From Aquisalibacillus elongatus (GTDB taxonomy: Bacteria > Bacillota > Bacilli > Bacillales > Alkalibacillaceae), in contig NZ_RKRF01000007.1 in NCBI RefSeq assembly GCF_003843875.1, positions 372,001 through 436,000 of the forward strand: a stretch of DNA of 64,000 nucleotides. The letters are read 5' to 3'. Positions 1-8,357 of this stretch are shown piece by piece. A program made the translations under genes and the position numbers. Each line of letters opens with the position of its first letter. The first letter of the stretch is position 1. The notes below the pieces were generated by a model. The model was not told the DNA's origin, ran no database searches, and was given only the letters and a program-made list of their open reading frames with translations.

Positions 1-369
1 GAATGGTTTGTTGAGACCGTCAACTTCTATCATAAATTTTAATTGAACGATATGATCACTTATTAATTCATACTCAATATTAACATGTCCAGTCACATAA
101 TTAAATTCGATTGAATTAGGATGAGATAAGTCGAGATGATCTAGATTTTGGTTAAAGTCAAAAGTGGAAGCTTGGATTAGATTTTGTATCTGTTGCTGAG
201 TTTCAATTAATTTAAGTTGTTCTTTTTGGTACAATTCTTGTTCAAAAGTCATTAGTAAAAATGAAGAGGCCAACAGCATGACTGAAAGTACGTAAGGAAA
301 TATGATCCCTTTTTGGTTATGATGTAATATTGATAATTTTAGACGTATCCTCGTAATAAGTTTTTTCAT
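1..369 (-). CDS. comGG: ComGG-like minor pseudopilin (3' end outside window)
   Basis: The minus-strand frame stays open from the ATG at 369 to the window edge, giving at least 123 codons, about the full length of ComGG. After a basic N-terminus it reads HNQKGIIFPYVLSVMLLASS, matching the Gly-Phe/Ile-Tyr/Phe-Pro start and hydrophobic helix of ComGG. Position after comGF is as in the B. subtilis comG operon. It overlaps comGF by 53 bases, and the ribosome site before the ATG is weak, so translation is probably coupled. ComGG is a minor subunit of the competence pseudopilus at the cell surface. The assignment rests on the N-terminus and synteny, because the rest of this family diverges quickly. 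Confidence 0.75.
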   Translation of the reverse strand, partial: MKKLITRIRLKLSILHHNQKGIIFPYVLSVMLLASSFLLMTFEQELYQKEQLKLIETQQQIQNLIQASTFDFNQNLDHLDLSHPNSIEFNYVTGHVNIEYELISDHIVQLKFMIEVDGLNKPF

Positions 370-805
370 AGATCGTTCCATCACTTCTTTCACAAGTAAT
401 TGTAAAAATACCATCTTGTATATAATTCACATTAAAAGTATTAACATCCAAAAGAATATACTCATTACCAGAATAATCAACTCTTCTTCTAATGATGTCA
501 CCATACAGTTCATAGATGACATGTTTACCATCTTGCTTATATAAATGAATGGCATCTGAGTAGATTGCTATTTCATCGGTTTGTATTAATTCTCTATCGA
601 TCGTGAAATGTAGTTGGTGGAATTCAAGGTCTTGAATTCCTTCAGTAGGTTGAATTGAATCCATTAGGCTTATAAATCTTACTAATATAGGGGTCAGGAT
701 TATTAACGTACTTATGGCAAATAGTACGGATAAAAGTGACATTCCTTTAGTATTTAAAGTATTAATACTTCGGAACATAACGACAGAGTTCTTTTTCATC
801 ATCAT
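317..805 (-). CDS. comGF: ComGF, competence minor pseudopilin
   Basis: 162 residues. A short basic leader is followed by a KG-M processing-like site and a hydrophobic helix (MSLLSVLFAISTLIIL), then a soluble domain. The segment with IIRRRVD near residues 105-111 resembles the conserved MIRKRVD stretch of B. subtilis ComGF. The gene starts at an ATG run with GGAG nine bases upstream and overlaps comGE by 44 bases. ComGF is a membrane-associated minor component of the transformation pseudopilus that brings DNA to the uptake machinery. Operon order (A-B-C-D-E-F-G) is intact. Confidence 0.85.
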   Translation of the reverse strand: MMMKKNSVVMFRSINTLNTKGMSLLSVLFAISTLIILTPILVRFISLMDSIQPTEGIQDLEFHQLHFTIDRELIQTDEIAIYSDAIHLYKQDGKHVIYELYGDIIRRRVDYSGNEYILLDVNTFNVNYIQDGIFTITCERSDGTIYEKTYYEDTSKIINITS

Positions 806-1097
806 TTACAATACTCCAACTTAAACAAACTAAATATTTTTGGTCAGCTAGTTGAATGTGTAACGTATATGGTTTATTTTTATAGCTTATTGAGTGAGGG
901 TTTGAGGGCTCTAAAAAGTTTGGATCCTTTAGTTCTTGATTTAAAAATTCATCAGCATATAAGTAGTATTCTCTCTCACTGTTTAATTGCATTACACTCG
1001 TTATAAAAGGTAATAATATACTTAGCATCACTATCAAACAGGATATAGTTAATAGGACGTCAATAACGATCGAACCACGTTCATTCTTCAGATACAT
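762..1097 (-). CDS. comGE: ComGE-like minor pseudopilin
   Basis: 111 residues if the ATG at 1097 is used. It has AGGAAG six bases upstream and is better than the in-frame TTG at 1115. The protein starts MYLKNERGS, a short charged leader ending in Gly, followed by a hydrophobic helix (IVIDVLLTISCLIVMLS). The normal Glu at +5 of the mature pilin is replaced by Asp, as happens in minor pseudopilins. The remainder is a small soluble domain with no motif I recognise. It overlaps comGD by 17 bases. The name comes mainly from position between comGD and comGF. Confidence 0.75.
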   Translation of the reverse strand: MYLKNERGSIVIDVLLTISCLIVMLSILLPFITSVMQLNSEREYYLYADEFLNQELKDPNFLEPSNPHSISYKNKPYTLHIQLADQKYLVCLSWSIVNDDEKELCRYVPKY

Positions 1098-1521
1098 AAA
1101 ATCTTCCTGTTCCAAATGGAAATATAAGCTTAACTGATTGATTATTATAATTAACCTTTAAAGTACCTGGATTTTTAAGGGTGCCCAGTGCATTATATTG
1201 AATAGGTTGAGTGATTGATGAAAATTCAATGGAGATGTTAGGGTCATAGCTACGCTTTATTTTAGTTGGGACGTGCGATGAACCATAGATATAATAATAA
1301 TGTTCATCTAAGTTAAAAACGAGGGACATGACACTTTGATAAGTTATGGCGTGTTGCTGCATGCTGAATATATCCTGTTCCAAAGTTGAAATAAATTGAT
1401 TTAACGAATCTGGAGGCTTAGGTGTATGAATTTTACTTAACGTAACCGTTAATATTGTAAATACTAAACTTAACACAACCACCATTTCAATAAGCGTATA
1501 TCCTTTTTGATTATGAACCAA
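1081..1521 (-). CDS. comGD: ComGD, type IV-like minor pseudopilin
   Basis: 146 residues from a TTG start with a GGTGAAG ribosome site. The N-terminus MVHNQKGYTLIEMVVVLSL is a textbook class III prepilin signal: cleavage by ComC is expected after Gly7, with Glu at +5 and a hydrophobic assembly helix. The C-terminal domain holds the FGTGRFYVS segment. It overlaps comGC by 11 bases, so the cluster is very tightly packed. ComGD is a minor subunit of the competence pilus spanning the cell wall. Confidence 0.9.
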   Translation of the reverse strand: MVHNQKGYTLIEMVVVLSLVFTILTVTLSKIHTPKPPDSLNQFISTLEQDIFSMQQHAITYQSVMSLVFNLDEHYYYIYGSSHVPTKIKRSYDPNISIEFSSITQPIQYNALGTLKNPGTLKVNYNNQSVKLIFPFGTGRFYVSEE

Positions 1522-1795
1522 TTTTCACTTCACCATCTATGATTGTATAATTATTTAGTTCTGTACAAGTATTATCTTCAATGTTCAGTTCATCAATCGA
1601 AGTAGGGTATGATTGATGCTCTAGTTTATATAATTGAACTTCAGATTGTAATAAATCTTCAAACGCTTCGCACCCTTTATCCTCGACTAAATTATTGTAA
1701 TTAACGAAGTTTGGTATTGTAATAATAAGCAGAAAAGATATAACGAGCAAAACAACTAACATCTCAATTAATGTAAAACCATTTTCTTTTAACAT
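1511..1795 (-). CDS. comGC: ComGC, major competence pseudopilin
   Basis: 94 residues from the ATG at 1795 (GGAGTG eight bases upstream). An in-frame GTG at 1804 lies next to that ribosome site and is less likely. The sequence MLKENGFTLIEMLVVLLVIS contains the prepilin peptidase motif, with cleavage expected after Gly6 and Glu5 of the mature helix. Two cysteines (in KGCEAFE and DNTCTEL) match the intramolecular disulfide pair of ComGC. ComGC polymerises into the transformation pilus, powered by ComGA. Length agrees with the family (about 98). Confidence 0.95.
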   Translation of the reverse strand: MLKENGFTLIEMLVVLLVISFLLIITIPNFVNYNNLVEDKGCEAFEDLLQSEVQLYKLEHQSYPTSIDELNIEDNTCTELNNYTIIDGEVKIGS

Positions 1796-1811
1796 AAAGA
1801 TCACTCCATAA

Positions 1812-2846
1812 TTAAATTTGTTTCATTAGTTGATAAATGGGAAACAACGTCAGCATATAAATGGTCAAAATTAATAGACCAATAATAATATAAAAAATAG
1901 GTTGAATGCGTAATATAAAAGTTTTCATTTTCTCTTCTAAATGATCTAACATCAATTCTGTATAATGTTGTAAATCATCTGTTAGCGTACATGTTTCCTC
2001 ACCACGTTTAATGAGCCACTTTAGTTCATCTTGAATGTATTCAATATTCATTACTGATTCGTAAAAAGATTTACCAATTGCTAGCTGTTTTAGAATTAAA
2101 TTGGCTAAATATTGTTGGTATGGCATATAGTGTTGAGTTTTTATTAATTTAAGTGATTCCTGTAGGTTTTTCCCGCTTATTAATAATGCGTATAGTTGAT
2201 AGGCAAATTGAAGACTTAAGAGACGTCGAAAAACTTTATTTACGATGGGTATTTGCTTCATGATGGTAAGTCGTTTATGGATAGTTGTTCGTTTCGTTAT
2301 GATGTATATCACTAATGATGTCATCAAAAGCAGGCCGAACATCATAAAAGATATATTGATAAAACGAATCATAATCTTAAAGAACCATAATGAGTTATGT
2401 TGATTGAGGCTTTCGAAGGTTCTCGATAGTGAAGGAAATAGATACATATTTATAACAGAGAAAATCACGATGCACACGAAAATTAAAAGCATAGGGTATT
2501 TCAAAACGTTCATAAGCTTTTTTTGGAGATTTAATTTCATTATTAATAAACGTTGGCAATATGATAAGTGCTGAGACAGCTGTCCAGATTCTTTTGAGAA
2601 GTTCATAAATGTGATAACAATTGGGTGAAAGGCTAGATAGTTAAAACAGCGGTGTATCGTATGGCCTTTCTGTAGATAAACCGTTAATTGACTAGCAGTT
2701 GATTTTAACTGGGGATCAAACCTCATGAATTCTAAAGATTGTCGAATGGTGTAGTTTTGATTTAAAAGTTTAGTAAGTCTGCTTAAAAAGGCTAGCTGTA
2801 GGGACATAGATAGTTTACGACGATTGACTAATATAGCCATGAGCAT
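1812..2846 (-). CDS. comGB: ComGB, pseudopilus inner-membrane platform protein
   Basis: 344 residues of the type II secretion F (GspF/PilC) family. Two related helical domains each precede hydrophobic segments: near residues 105-135, 155-185 and the C-terminal 315-340. The segment KGHTIHRCFNYL and the later GKSFYESV are the repeated T2SF-type motifs. The ATG at 2846 follows AAGGAGG by seven to eight bases, and the gene overlaps comGA by 32 bases. It is the polytopic platform on which ComGA drives pilin assembly. Confidence 0.92.
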   Translation of the reverse strand: MLMAILVNRRKLSMSLQLAFLSRLTKLLNQNYTIRQSLEFMRFDPQLKSTASQLTVYLQKGHTIHRCFNYLAFHPIVITFMNFSKESGQLSQHLSYCQRLLIMKLNLQKKLMNVLKYPMLLIFVCIVIFSVINMYLFPSLSRTFESLNQHNSLWFFKIMIRFINISFMMFGLLLMTSLVIYIITKRTTIHKRLTIMKQIPIVNKVFRRLLSLQFAYQLYALLISGKNLQESLKLIKTQHYMPYQQYLANLILKQLAIGKSFYESVMNIEYIQDELKWLIKRGEETCTLTDDLQHYTELMLDHLEEKMKTFILRIQPIFYIIIGLLILTIYMLTLFPIYQLMKQI

Positions 2847-3807
2847 GTGCTTTCCTCCTTAAATCTTGAAAGGATTGGTAATCAGGTGTAGGCGGTTTTC
2901 CCATTAAAGCTTGCTTTAAATTTTGTCCAGTTAATAGTTCTGCTAATGCAGCTCTTGTTTGTTCGGATTTATTAGTTCGGTCCATCTTAACTAACTGCTG
3001 TGAGGCAATTCCAATAATGGATTCTGACAAATCACTTTGCTTCATTCCCATCTCCTTTAACCGTGCAATAGTTCCATAAGCATCTTTAGCATGAACGGTC
3101 GATAGAACCAAGTGACCTGTCAGTGCAGTTTTAAATGCAAATTTCGCTGTTTTTTCATCACGGATTTCTCCTACCATGATGACATCAGGATCATGTCGCA
3201 AGGCCGCCTTTAGACCAACATCATAATCAAACCCAGCTTTTTCGTTCACTTGAACTTGAAGTAAGTTTTGTATGGGTTGCTCTACGGGATCTTCTAATGT
3301 GATCGCTTGGAACCCGTATAATTCTATTGACTTTTTAAGTAGAGCGTACATCGTTGTCGTTTTACCAGATCCGGTCGGTCCAGTAAACAAAATCATTCCG
3401 GCTCTCTTATTAATCCAACTGACTAATTGACTAGCTTGTGAGGGGAAGACGAAAAGATGTTCAATGTCAGGAAAGTAATTGGTTGGCAGTAATCTTATTG
3501 CCAAACTCTCTATGTCCCTAGTCGGTAATGTTGATAGTCTGAGATCATATAAATAATCTTTTCCTTGGAATTGAATCGTCCCGTTTTGTGGAATTCGGTG
3601 TTCGGCGATATCCATTCCAGATGAAAATTTATAATAACTCAATAAAGTGTGATACGATTTATAAGAGATTTCTCCGTAATACCAACGATAACCGTTAATA
3701 CGAAAGTGTATAGATATACCATAATCATTAGGTGTAAAGTGGATATCCGTAGCACTATTCTTAATGGCTTCTGTAAGTAATTTACTGGATTGTATTTCTG
3801 GATCCAT
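2815..3807 (-). CDS. comGA: ComGA, competence pilus assembly ATPase
   Basis: 330 residues, GspE/PilB-type secretion ATPase. The Walker A motif GPTGSGKT is at 143-150, an Asp box LEDPVEQ at about 171-177, Walker B with DPDVIMVGEIRD at 206-217, and the His box GHLVLSTVHA at 231-240. The N-terminal region (1-120) is the short ComGA-type N2 domain. The ATG is preceded by AAGGAGGG. It is first gene of the operon, divergent from aroK with only about 30 bases between starts. Any ComK-dependent promoter must therefore lie inside aroK; I found no convincing AAAA-N5-TTTT pair. Confidence 0.97.
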   Translation of the reverse strand: MDPEIQSSKLLTEAIKNSATDIHFTPNDYGISIHFRINGYRWYYGEISYKSYHTLLSYYKFSSGMDIAEHRIPQNGTIQFQGKDYLYDLRLSTLPTRDIESLAIRLLPTNYFPDIEHLFVFPSQASQLVSWINKRAGMILFTGPTGSGKTTTMYALLKKSIELYGFQAITLEDPVEQPIQNLLQVQVNEKAGFDYDVGLKAALRHDPDVIMVGEIRDEKTAKFAFKTALTGHLVLSTVHAKDAYGTIARLKEMGMKQSDLSESIIGIASQQLVKMDRTNKSEQTRAALAELLTGQNLKQALMGKPPTPDYQSFQDLRRKAHAHGYISQSS

Positions 3808-3839
3808 ACGACAACCCTCCTTAAGGTTAGGTGATTATT

Positions 3840-4331
3840 TTGACATCAATTATTTTATTAGGTTTTATGGGAGCAGGTAAGACAACTGTTGGCTATCAGC
3901 TTTCTGATCAACTAGGCTATTCTTTTTTAGACACAGATCATGAAATTGAAAAGCAGGTTGGACTATCGATTCCGGAGATTTTTGAATCATATGGTGAAAA
4001 TTATTTCAGAGAACTAGAAACTCAGGTTTTGAAGGAAATCCCTTTAGACAATTATGTGATTGGAACTGGTGGGGGAATCGTTGAAAAGGAAGAAAACAGA
4101 GCCTTATTAAAGGAACATAACAATACCGTATATTTAAAAGTTGATTATGATACCATTCTGAAGAGGCTAGTTAATGATGATTCGAGGCCATTATGGAAGC
4201 AAACAGACCATGAGCGTTTAACCTTATTTAATCGTAGACAAGCATATTATGAAGAATCTTCTTCATTAACGATACAAACAGATGCTCTTACTAGAGAAGA
4301 AGTTAGCAACCAAATACTTAAGTATATTTAA
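3840..4331 (+). CDS. aroK: Shikimate kinase
   Basis: 163 residues if translation starts at the TTG at 3840 (AGGTGA five bases upstream, giving MTSIILLGFMGAGKTT). An upstream GTG at 3831 lies inside that ribosome site. The P-loop GFMGAGKT, the shikimate-binding DxD-like TDHEIE, the FRELE segment, the GTGGG motif and the DDSRPLW lid segment are all present. It phosphorylates shikimate with ATP in the chorismate pathway in the cytoplasm. aroQ, the dehydratase two steps earlier, lies at 15.9 kb. The gene stands alone between comGA and the convergent yqhG. Confidence 0.95.
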   Translation: MTSIILLGFMGAGKTTVGYQLSDQLGYSFLDTDHEIEKQVGLSIPEIFESYGENYFRELETQVLKEIPLDNYVIGTGGGIVEKEENRALLKEHNNTVYLKVDYDTILKRLVNDDSRPLWKQTDHERLTLFNRRQAYYEESSSLTIQTDALTREEVSNQILKYI

Positions 4332-4391
4332 TATATAAACGAATTTATGAGTCGTCAAATATACGAAAATTTAATTTTCTCTATATAAAAA

Positions 4392-4448
4392 TTCAGTTTT
4401 CTCATCGCTTTTTTAACAAAAGTGTTCAAAAACAATAAGAAAACTGAA
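4392..4448. terminator. Inverted repeat between convergent aroK and yqhG
   Basis: A perfect 11-base inverted repeat (TTCAGTTTTCT at 4392-4402, AGAAAACTGAA at 4438-4448) encloses an AT-rich loop of 35 bases. It lies between two convergent genes. The loop is long and the T-run poor, so its role as a shared terminator is only likely. Confidence 0.4.
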
Positions 4449-4469
4449 AAACAAGTAAATTATATTTTT

Positions 4470-5276
4470 TTAAGAAATCGACATTAATTCCTTTGAGTGT
4501 TGTTCAGTCATATAAAACACACCATAATTAACTAAATTTAGATGTACTTTTGGGTAGAGTCGATCCTGAATTTGTTGTTCAATATTTTGTTTTAAAGTAC
4601 CGTCTTCTTCATCTCGCCCTTGAAATAATTGATTGGTCATGTTTATTTCCTTTTCATATAATTCTATAGATTCTTGTTCAAATGTTTTGGACTTAGTCTT
4701 GATACGGTCTGATAGTTCTTGGTTAATCATTTTAATCGCACGATTTTTTGAGATAATAGGTGGAATCTTATAACAAAAATCAGGTATCGTCGTTAAAAAG
4801 TCTTTATTCATAATTTCATCCATCATTTTAAATCGCATTGTACCATTAATTAAATAAACACCAATACTAACTGGTTCTTCGTGTGTATAAGCACCTTGGT
4901 AACGTACGATTAAATTACAAATTAACCATGGGTGGAGCGCTTGTCTTTTGTTAGAGTTGGCACTTTGATATAACTCAGTATATTGACCTTCTTCACGAAT
5001 AACCTGAAATAGTTGTTCAAGTCTCGGAGAACCGTAGTGAATCCATTCACCTTTTTCCTCTTTCTTATTTTCATCAGAAATAAATGTTACGGTCATAGGG
5101 TCTCCTTGATACCCTAACTTTTTAACATACTGCCAATAAAATGGACGATTCATCAGTCTTTTATCAAGCTCTTCAGTTAGTTTAACCTTAAGTATACCTT
5201 GTTCGTTATATTCAATTGTGGCTTTTCGTTTATAAAAGAAATCAATGAGAAACTCGTGAATCTCAGCTTGATTCAT
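4470..5276 (-). CDS. yqhG: YqhG family protein, partner of the SNF2 helicase gene
   Basis: 268 residues matching the conserved YqhG family by N-terminus (MNQAEIHEFLIDFFYKR), size and position next to yqhH. No catalytic motif, signal peptide or membrane segment is visible; the protein is charged and probably cytoplasmic. Its ATG overlaps the end of the helicase gene by 14 bases, so the two are translationally coupled and probably work together. The function is not known. I would not assign more than the family name. Confidence 0.8.
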   Translation of the reverse strand: MNQAEIHEFLIDFFYKRKATIEYNEQGILKVKLTEELDKRLMNRPFYWQYVKKLGYQGDPMTVTFISDENKKEEKGEWIHYGSPRLEQLFQVIREEGQYTELYQSANSNKRQALHPWLICNLIVRYQGAYTHEEPVSIGVYLINGTMRFKMMDEIMNKDFLTTIPDFCYKIPPIISKNRAIKMINQELSDRIKTKSKTFEQESIELYEKEINMTNQLFQGRDEEDGTLKQNIEQQIQDRLYPKVHLNLVNYGVFYMTEQHSKELMSIS

Positions 5277-6876
5277 TGGCTATGTCCCTTTCTACATGAC
5301 TATCACTTATAACTGAAAGAAGATGGTCGACTTTAATAGAAACTTCTTTCTCAGATTGTGATTCATACATAATCTCTTCAATTTCATTCTCTAAACTTTG
5401 GATACCTAACGAACTTAATATTTGATCAAGTTCACCGATGACGTCTTTGAATAAATCTAATTTATTATATAGTAAGTTTAAAATACGTTGATCAATCGTA
5501 TTATTGAGCACAGTGTAATAAATATTAACGTCTTTTTCTTGTCCAAATCGATGTATTCGTCCAATACGTTGCTCCAATTTCATCGGATTCCAAGGCAAAT
5601 CATAGTGAATCATATGATGACAGAATTGTAGGTTTAACCCTTCACCACCAGCATCAGTTGCGATTAATACTTGAGCTTTGTTTTTAAATAGTTGTACCAT
5701 CCATTCTTTCTTGCTTTTACGAAAGTCCCCGTTGTACGTCACCGAGAAGATTCCGTTTTGGTGTAATAGCCATTGTAAATATATTTGAGTTGATTTGTAT
5801 TCGGTAAAAATAATGCATTTTTCATTCAATGACTTAACAAATTCAACTGTTTTTAATGCTTTTGCATGATGTGGTAGTCGTTCAATTTTACTCATCCATT
5901 CCTTCTTAACCTCGTCATTCCATTTGGATTGTTTAATGGATTGATAACAAGCCTCTCGGCTTGAGCAAATCTCTCGCTGTAACGTTAGGGTTGTAAACGA
6001 ATGAGGTGTATTTATGGCTTCTAATTCTTGGTAAAACTCAAATTCTTCTTCTGTAAAATCTACATGAATCGTTTCAATTTCACGACCTGTCCATTCACTC
6101 GTTGTTTCCGATCGTCTATTACGTATCATGGATTGTTTTACAAGTGTTTGTATCGCTTGACTATCAGAGTTTTGTCTTTCTTGTCTAACGGTCTTTTTAA
6201 ATGATGTTTTATCGCCAAGTAACCCTGGTCGTACGATGGACATTAAATAATATATCTCATCTATTTTATTTTGTATGGGCGTTGCGGTCAGTAACAAGCA
6301 GTAAGTTGATTTAATCTGACTAACAAATTGATAGTTTCTAGTTTTAGGGTTTTTAAGACGATGAGCTTCATCAATAATTAGCATGTCATATTCTTCGTTC
6401 AAAATTTCACTGGAATGCGGTTCTTTTTTGGCTAAGTCAATAGATGAGACAACGATATCATAAGCCTGCCAAGGGTAAGAACGATGTTTAGCGCGAGCTG
6501 GGATGTAGAAGGTTTGCTGTAATTCGGTTTCCCATTGTCTAATTAAAGATGAAGGAACTAAGATCAAAACTTTTTTCACTAAGTTTTTGACCATTAATTC
6601 TTTTAATATTACCCCTGCTTCTATGGTTTTACCTAACCCAACCTCATCTGCGAGTATAGCTCGACCATGCATTTGATGTAAGACTTTTTTTACAGCATCC
6701 AGTTGGTGGGGCATTAATGTTAAATTAGGCAAATATTGCATGCAGGAGATGTCATTTTTATGGTTTGTTTTTATTTGGCTTAATTGATAGGCTTGTTTAA
6801 AAGTATCCCAGTCTGAAAGCTGGTCGTGATTGAGTGATTCTTCATTTAATTCTTGAGCATCAATAATTAAACTCAT
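5263..6876 (-). CDS. yqhH: YqhH, SNF2-family DEAH helicase/translocase
   Basis: 537 residues, superfamily 2 SNF2-like ATPase. Motif I is LADEVGLGKTIEAG near residue 76, motif II is IIDEAHRLKNPKT near 167, motif III is LLTATPIQN near 195, motif V GGEGLNLQ near 408, and motif VI LEQRIGRIHRFGQ near 432. It resembles RapA/HepA-like single-polypeptide helicases without an obvious extra DNA-binding domain. It probably translocates on duplex DNA or remodels nucleoprotein complexes; the cellular role is unknown. It is the first gene of a two-gene minus-strand operon with yqhG and diverges from the glycine cleavage operon. Confidence 0.92.
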   Translation of the reverse strand: MSLIIDAQELNEESLNHDQLSDWDTFKQAYQLSQIKTNHKNDISCMQYLPNLTLMPHQLDAVKKVLHQMHGRAILADEVGLGKTIEAGVILKELMVKNLVKKVLILVPSSLIRQWETELQQTFYIPARAKHRSYPWQAYDIVVSSIDLAKKEPHSSEILNEEYDMLIIDEAHRLKNPKTRNYQFVSQIKSTYCLLLTATPIQNKIDEIYYLMSIVRPGLLGDKTSFKKTVRQERQNSDSQAIQTLVKQSMIRNRRSETTSEWTGREIETIHVDFTEEEFEFYQELEAINTPHSFTTLTLQREICSSREACYQSIKQSKWNDEVKKEWMSKIERLPHHAKALKTVEFVKSLNEKCIIFTEYKSTQIYLQWLLHQNGIFSVTYNGDFRKSKKEWMVQLFKNKAQVLIATDAGGEGLNLQFCHHMIHYDLPWNPMKLEQRIGRIHRFGQEKDVNIYYTVLNNTIDQRILNLLYNKLDLFKDVIGELDQILSSLGIQSLENEIEEIMYESQSEKEVSIKVDHLLSVISDSHVERDIANESS

Positions 6877-6915
6877 CGACCTAACTCCTCTCTAAAATAT
6901 AAATCGATGATGACG

Positions 6916-6945
6916 CTTACACAATGTACACACATATGCTATAAT
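6916..6945 (+). promoter_or_regulatory. Candidate sigma-A promoter of the gcv operon
   Basis: A perfect -10 TATAAT at 6940-6945 has a CTTACA (4 of 6) 18 bases upstream. It lies about 60 bases before the first helix of the riboswitch, a suitable place for the start of the leader transcript. The -35 is weak, so this is a proposal. Confidence 0.45.
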
Positions 6946-7004
6946 GTGACACAAGTATAGTATTATTATGTACATAAAAAGAAAATATCATGAGGCGAAT
7001 GATT

Positions 7005-7182
7005 ACAAGGGGAGAGATCACTTTTGTGGCGCCGACGGAGCAAGTACGTATGTGCGTATGAATCTCTCAGGCAAAAAGACTCTTGTAGGACGCCACTCTG
7101 GAGAGAGCTCGATCTAGAGCCACCAAAGATGCAAGTAACACTCCTAGTGTTATCAAACTTTCAGGTGTCAGGACAGAGAATT
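7005..7182 (+). promoter_or_regulatory. Tandem glycine riboswitch (two aptamers)
   Basis: Two glycine aptamers follow each other. The first runs from the GGGGAGAGATCAC helix strand at about 7009, through GCGCCGACGGAGCAAG, AATCTCTCAGGCAAAAAGAC and the closing ACTCTGGAGAG. The second holds GCCACCAAAGATGCAAG, AAACTTTCAGGTGTCAGGACAGAG. These are the conserved core blocks of the family. The 3' strand of aptamer 2 runs directly into a terminator hairpin, so glycine binding should allow read-through into gcvT. The whole element lies upstream of gcvT, and the gcvT frame happens to stay open through it. Confidence 0.95.
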
Positions 7183-7213
7183 CCGAATGTTTCATTTGGT
7201 ATTCTCTTTTTTT
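7176..7213 (+). terminator. Glycine-riboswitch expression-platform terminator
   Basis: The stem GAGAAT/ATTCTC (7176-7181 with 7201-7206) continues as CCGAATG/CATTTGG across one mismatch, has a TTT loop, and is followed by seven T. Its 5' arm reuses the GAG that closes aptamer 2, so terminator and ligand-bound aptamer should exclude each other. This arrangement predicts a glycine ON switch. Confidence 0.92.
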
Positions 7214-7248
7214 ATGTTTTAAACGACAACTTAATTGGAGGGATGAGA

Positions 7249-8343
7249 ATGGGAGATTTAAAGCGCACGCCAATTTATCCTGTTTACGATGCTAAGACAG
7301 TAGATTTTGGTGGCTGGGAAATGCCTGTTCAATTTGTAGGTATTAAAGATGAGCACCATACGACACGTGAAAAAGCAGGATTATTTGATGTCTCTCATAT
7401 GGGGGAAGTTTTAGTTGAAGGACCAGATAGTGAAGCATACTTACAAAAAATGCTTACGAACGATTTATCGAAAGTAAGCGTAAATCAGGCTCAGTATACA
7501 ATCATGTGCTATGAAGATGGTGGAACGGTTGACGACTTAATTGTATACAAATTAGATGAAAAGAAATATTTGCTAGTCCTAAATGCGGCTAATGTTGAAA
7601 AAGATTATGAATGGCTCATGAAACATGTTGAAGGTGACGTGAAAGTTCAGAATGTTTCGTCACAATATGTTCAGCTAGCGATTCAGGGCCCTAAAGCAGA
7701 AGCAATATTGCAAACATTAACTGATGAAGATCTAAGTGAGATTAAATTCTTTCGTTTCAAACAAGATGTTAACTTAAAAGGTATTGAGAACGGAGCTTTA
7801 ATTTCAAGAACGGGGTATACAGGAGAAGATGGATTTGAAATTTATATCCATCATGAAAGTGGTATCGATCTTTGGAAGGCAATACTGAAAGCAGGAGAAG
7901 CTTATGGAGTATCACCAATTGGATTAGGGGCTCGCGATACGTTACGTTTCGAGGCAAATCTTGCACTGTATGGTCAGGAGTTATCAAAAGATATTACACC
8001 AATTGAAGCGGGACTGAATTTTGCCGTTAAAGTTAAGAAGGATGCAGATTTTATTGGGAAAACCGTTTTAGCTGAACAGAAACAAAACGGCCCTAAACGT
8101 AAACTAGTTGGGATTGAAATGATTGATAAAGGAATCCCGCGTCATGGCTACGATGTACTTAAAGATGGAGAAGTTATAGGTTTTATTACATCTGGAACCC
8201 AATCGCCAACTTTAGGTAAAAACTTAGGGTTAGCATTAGTCCAGTCAGAATATGCTGAAGAAAATCAGTTACTGGATATTCAAGTAAGGAAACGAGTTTT
8301 ACAAGCAAAAGTGGTTCCAACACCATTTTATAAAAGAAAGTAA
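7249..8343 (+). CDS. gcvT: Aminomethyltransferase, glycine cleavage T protein
   Basis: 364 residues. The start is the ATG at 7249 with GGAGGG six bases upstream. The frame is open to 7024, but that part is the riboswitch and not protein. The sequence begins [20 protein letters not shown] and has the tetrahydrofolate-binding features of GcvT ([39 protein letters not shown]). It releases ammonia from the aminomethyl group carried on lipoyl-GcvH and forms 5,10-methylene-THF. It is first of three genes under the glycine riboswitch. The lipoyl carrier gcvH is not in this window. Confidence 0.97.
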   Translation: MGDLKRTPIYPVYDAKTVDFGGWEMPVQFVGIKDEHHTTREKAGLFDVSHMGEVLVEGPDSEAYLQKMLTNDLSKVSVNQAQYTIMCYEDGGTVDDLIVYKLDEKKYLLVLNAANVEKDYEWLMKHVEGDVKVQNVSSQYVQLAIQGPKAEAILQTLTDEDLSEIKFFRFKQDVNLKGIENGALISRTGYTGEDGFEIYIHHESGIDLWKAILKAGEAYGVSPIGLGARDTLRFEANLALYGQELSKDITPIEAGLNFAVKVKKDADFIGKTVLAEQKQNGPKRKLVGIEMIDKGIPRHGYDVLKDGEVIGFITSGTQSPTLGKNLGLALVQSEYAEENQLLDIQVRKRVLQAKVVPTPFYKRK

Positions 8344-8357
8344 GAGGGGTGATTTCT

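Noticed and set aside
3808-3900. ComK box upstream of comGA
   Set aside because: Several A-runs exist in the start of aroK on the relevant strand, but none pairs as AAAA-N5-TTTT at proper spacing.
7024-7248. N-terminal extension of GcvT
   Set aside because: The bases are the glycine riboswitch and its terminator, and the ATG at 7249 has a strong ribosome site and the family N-terminus.
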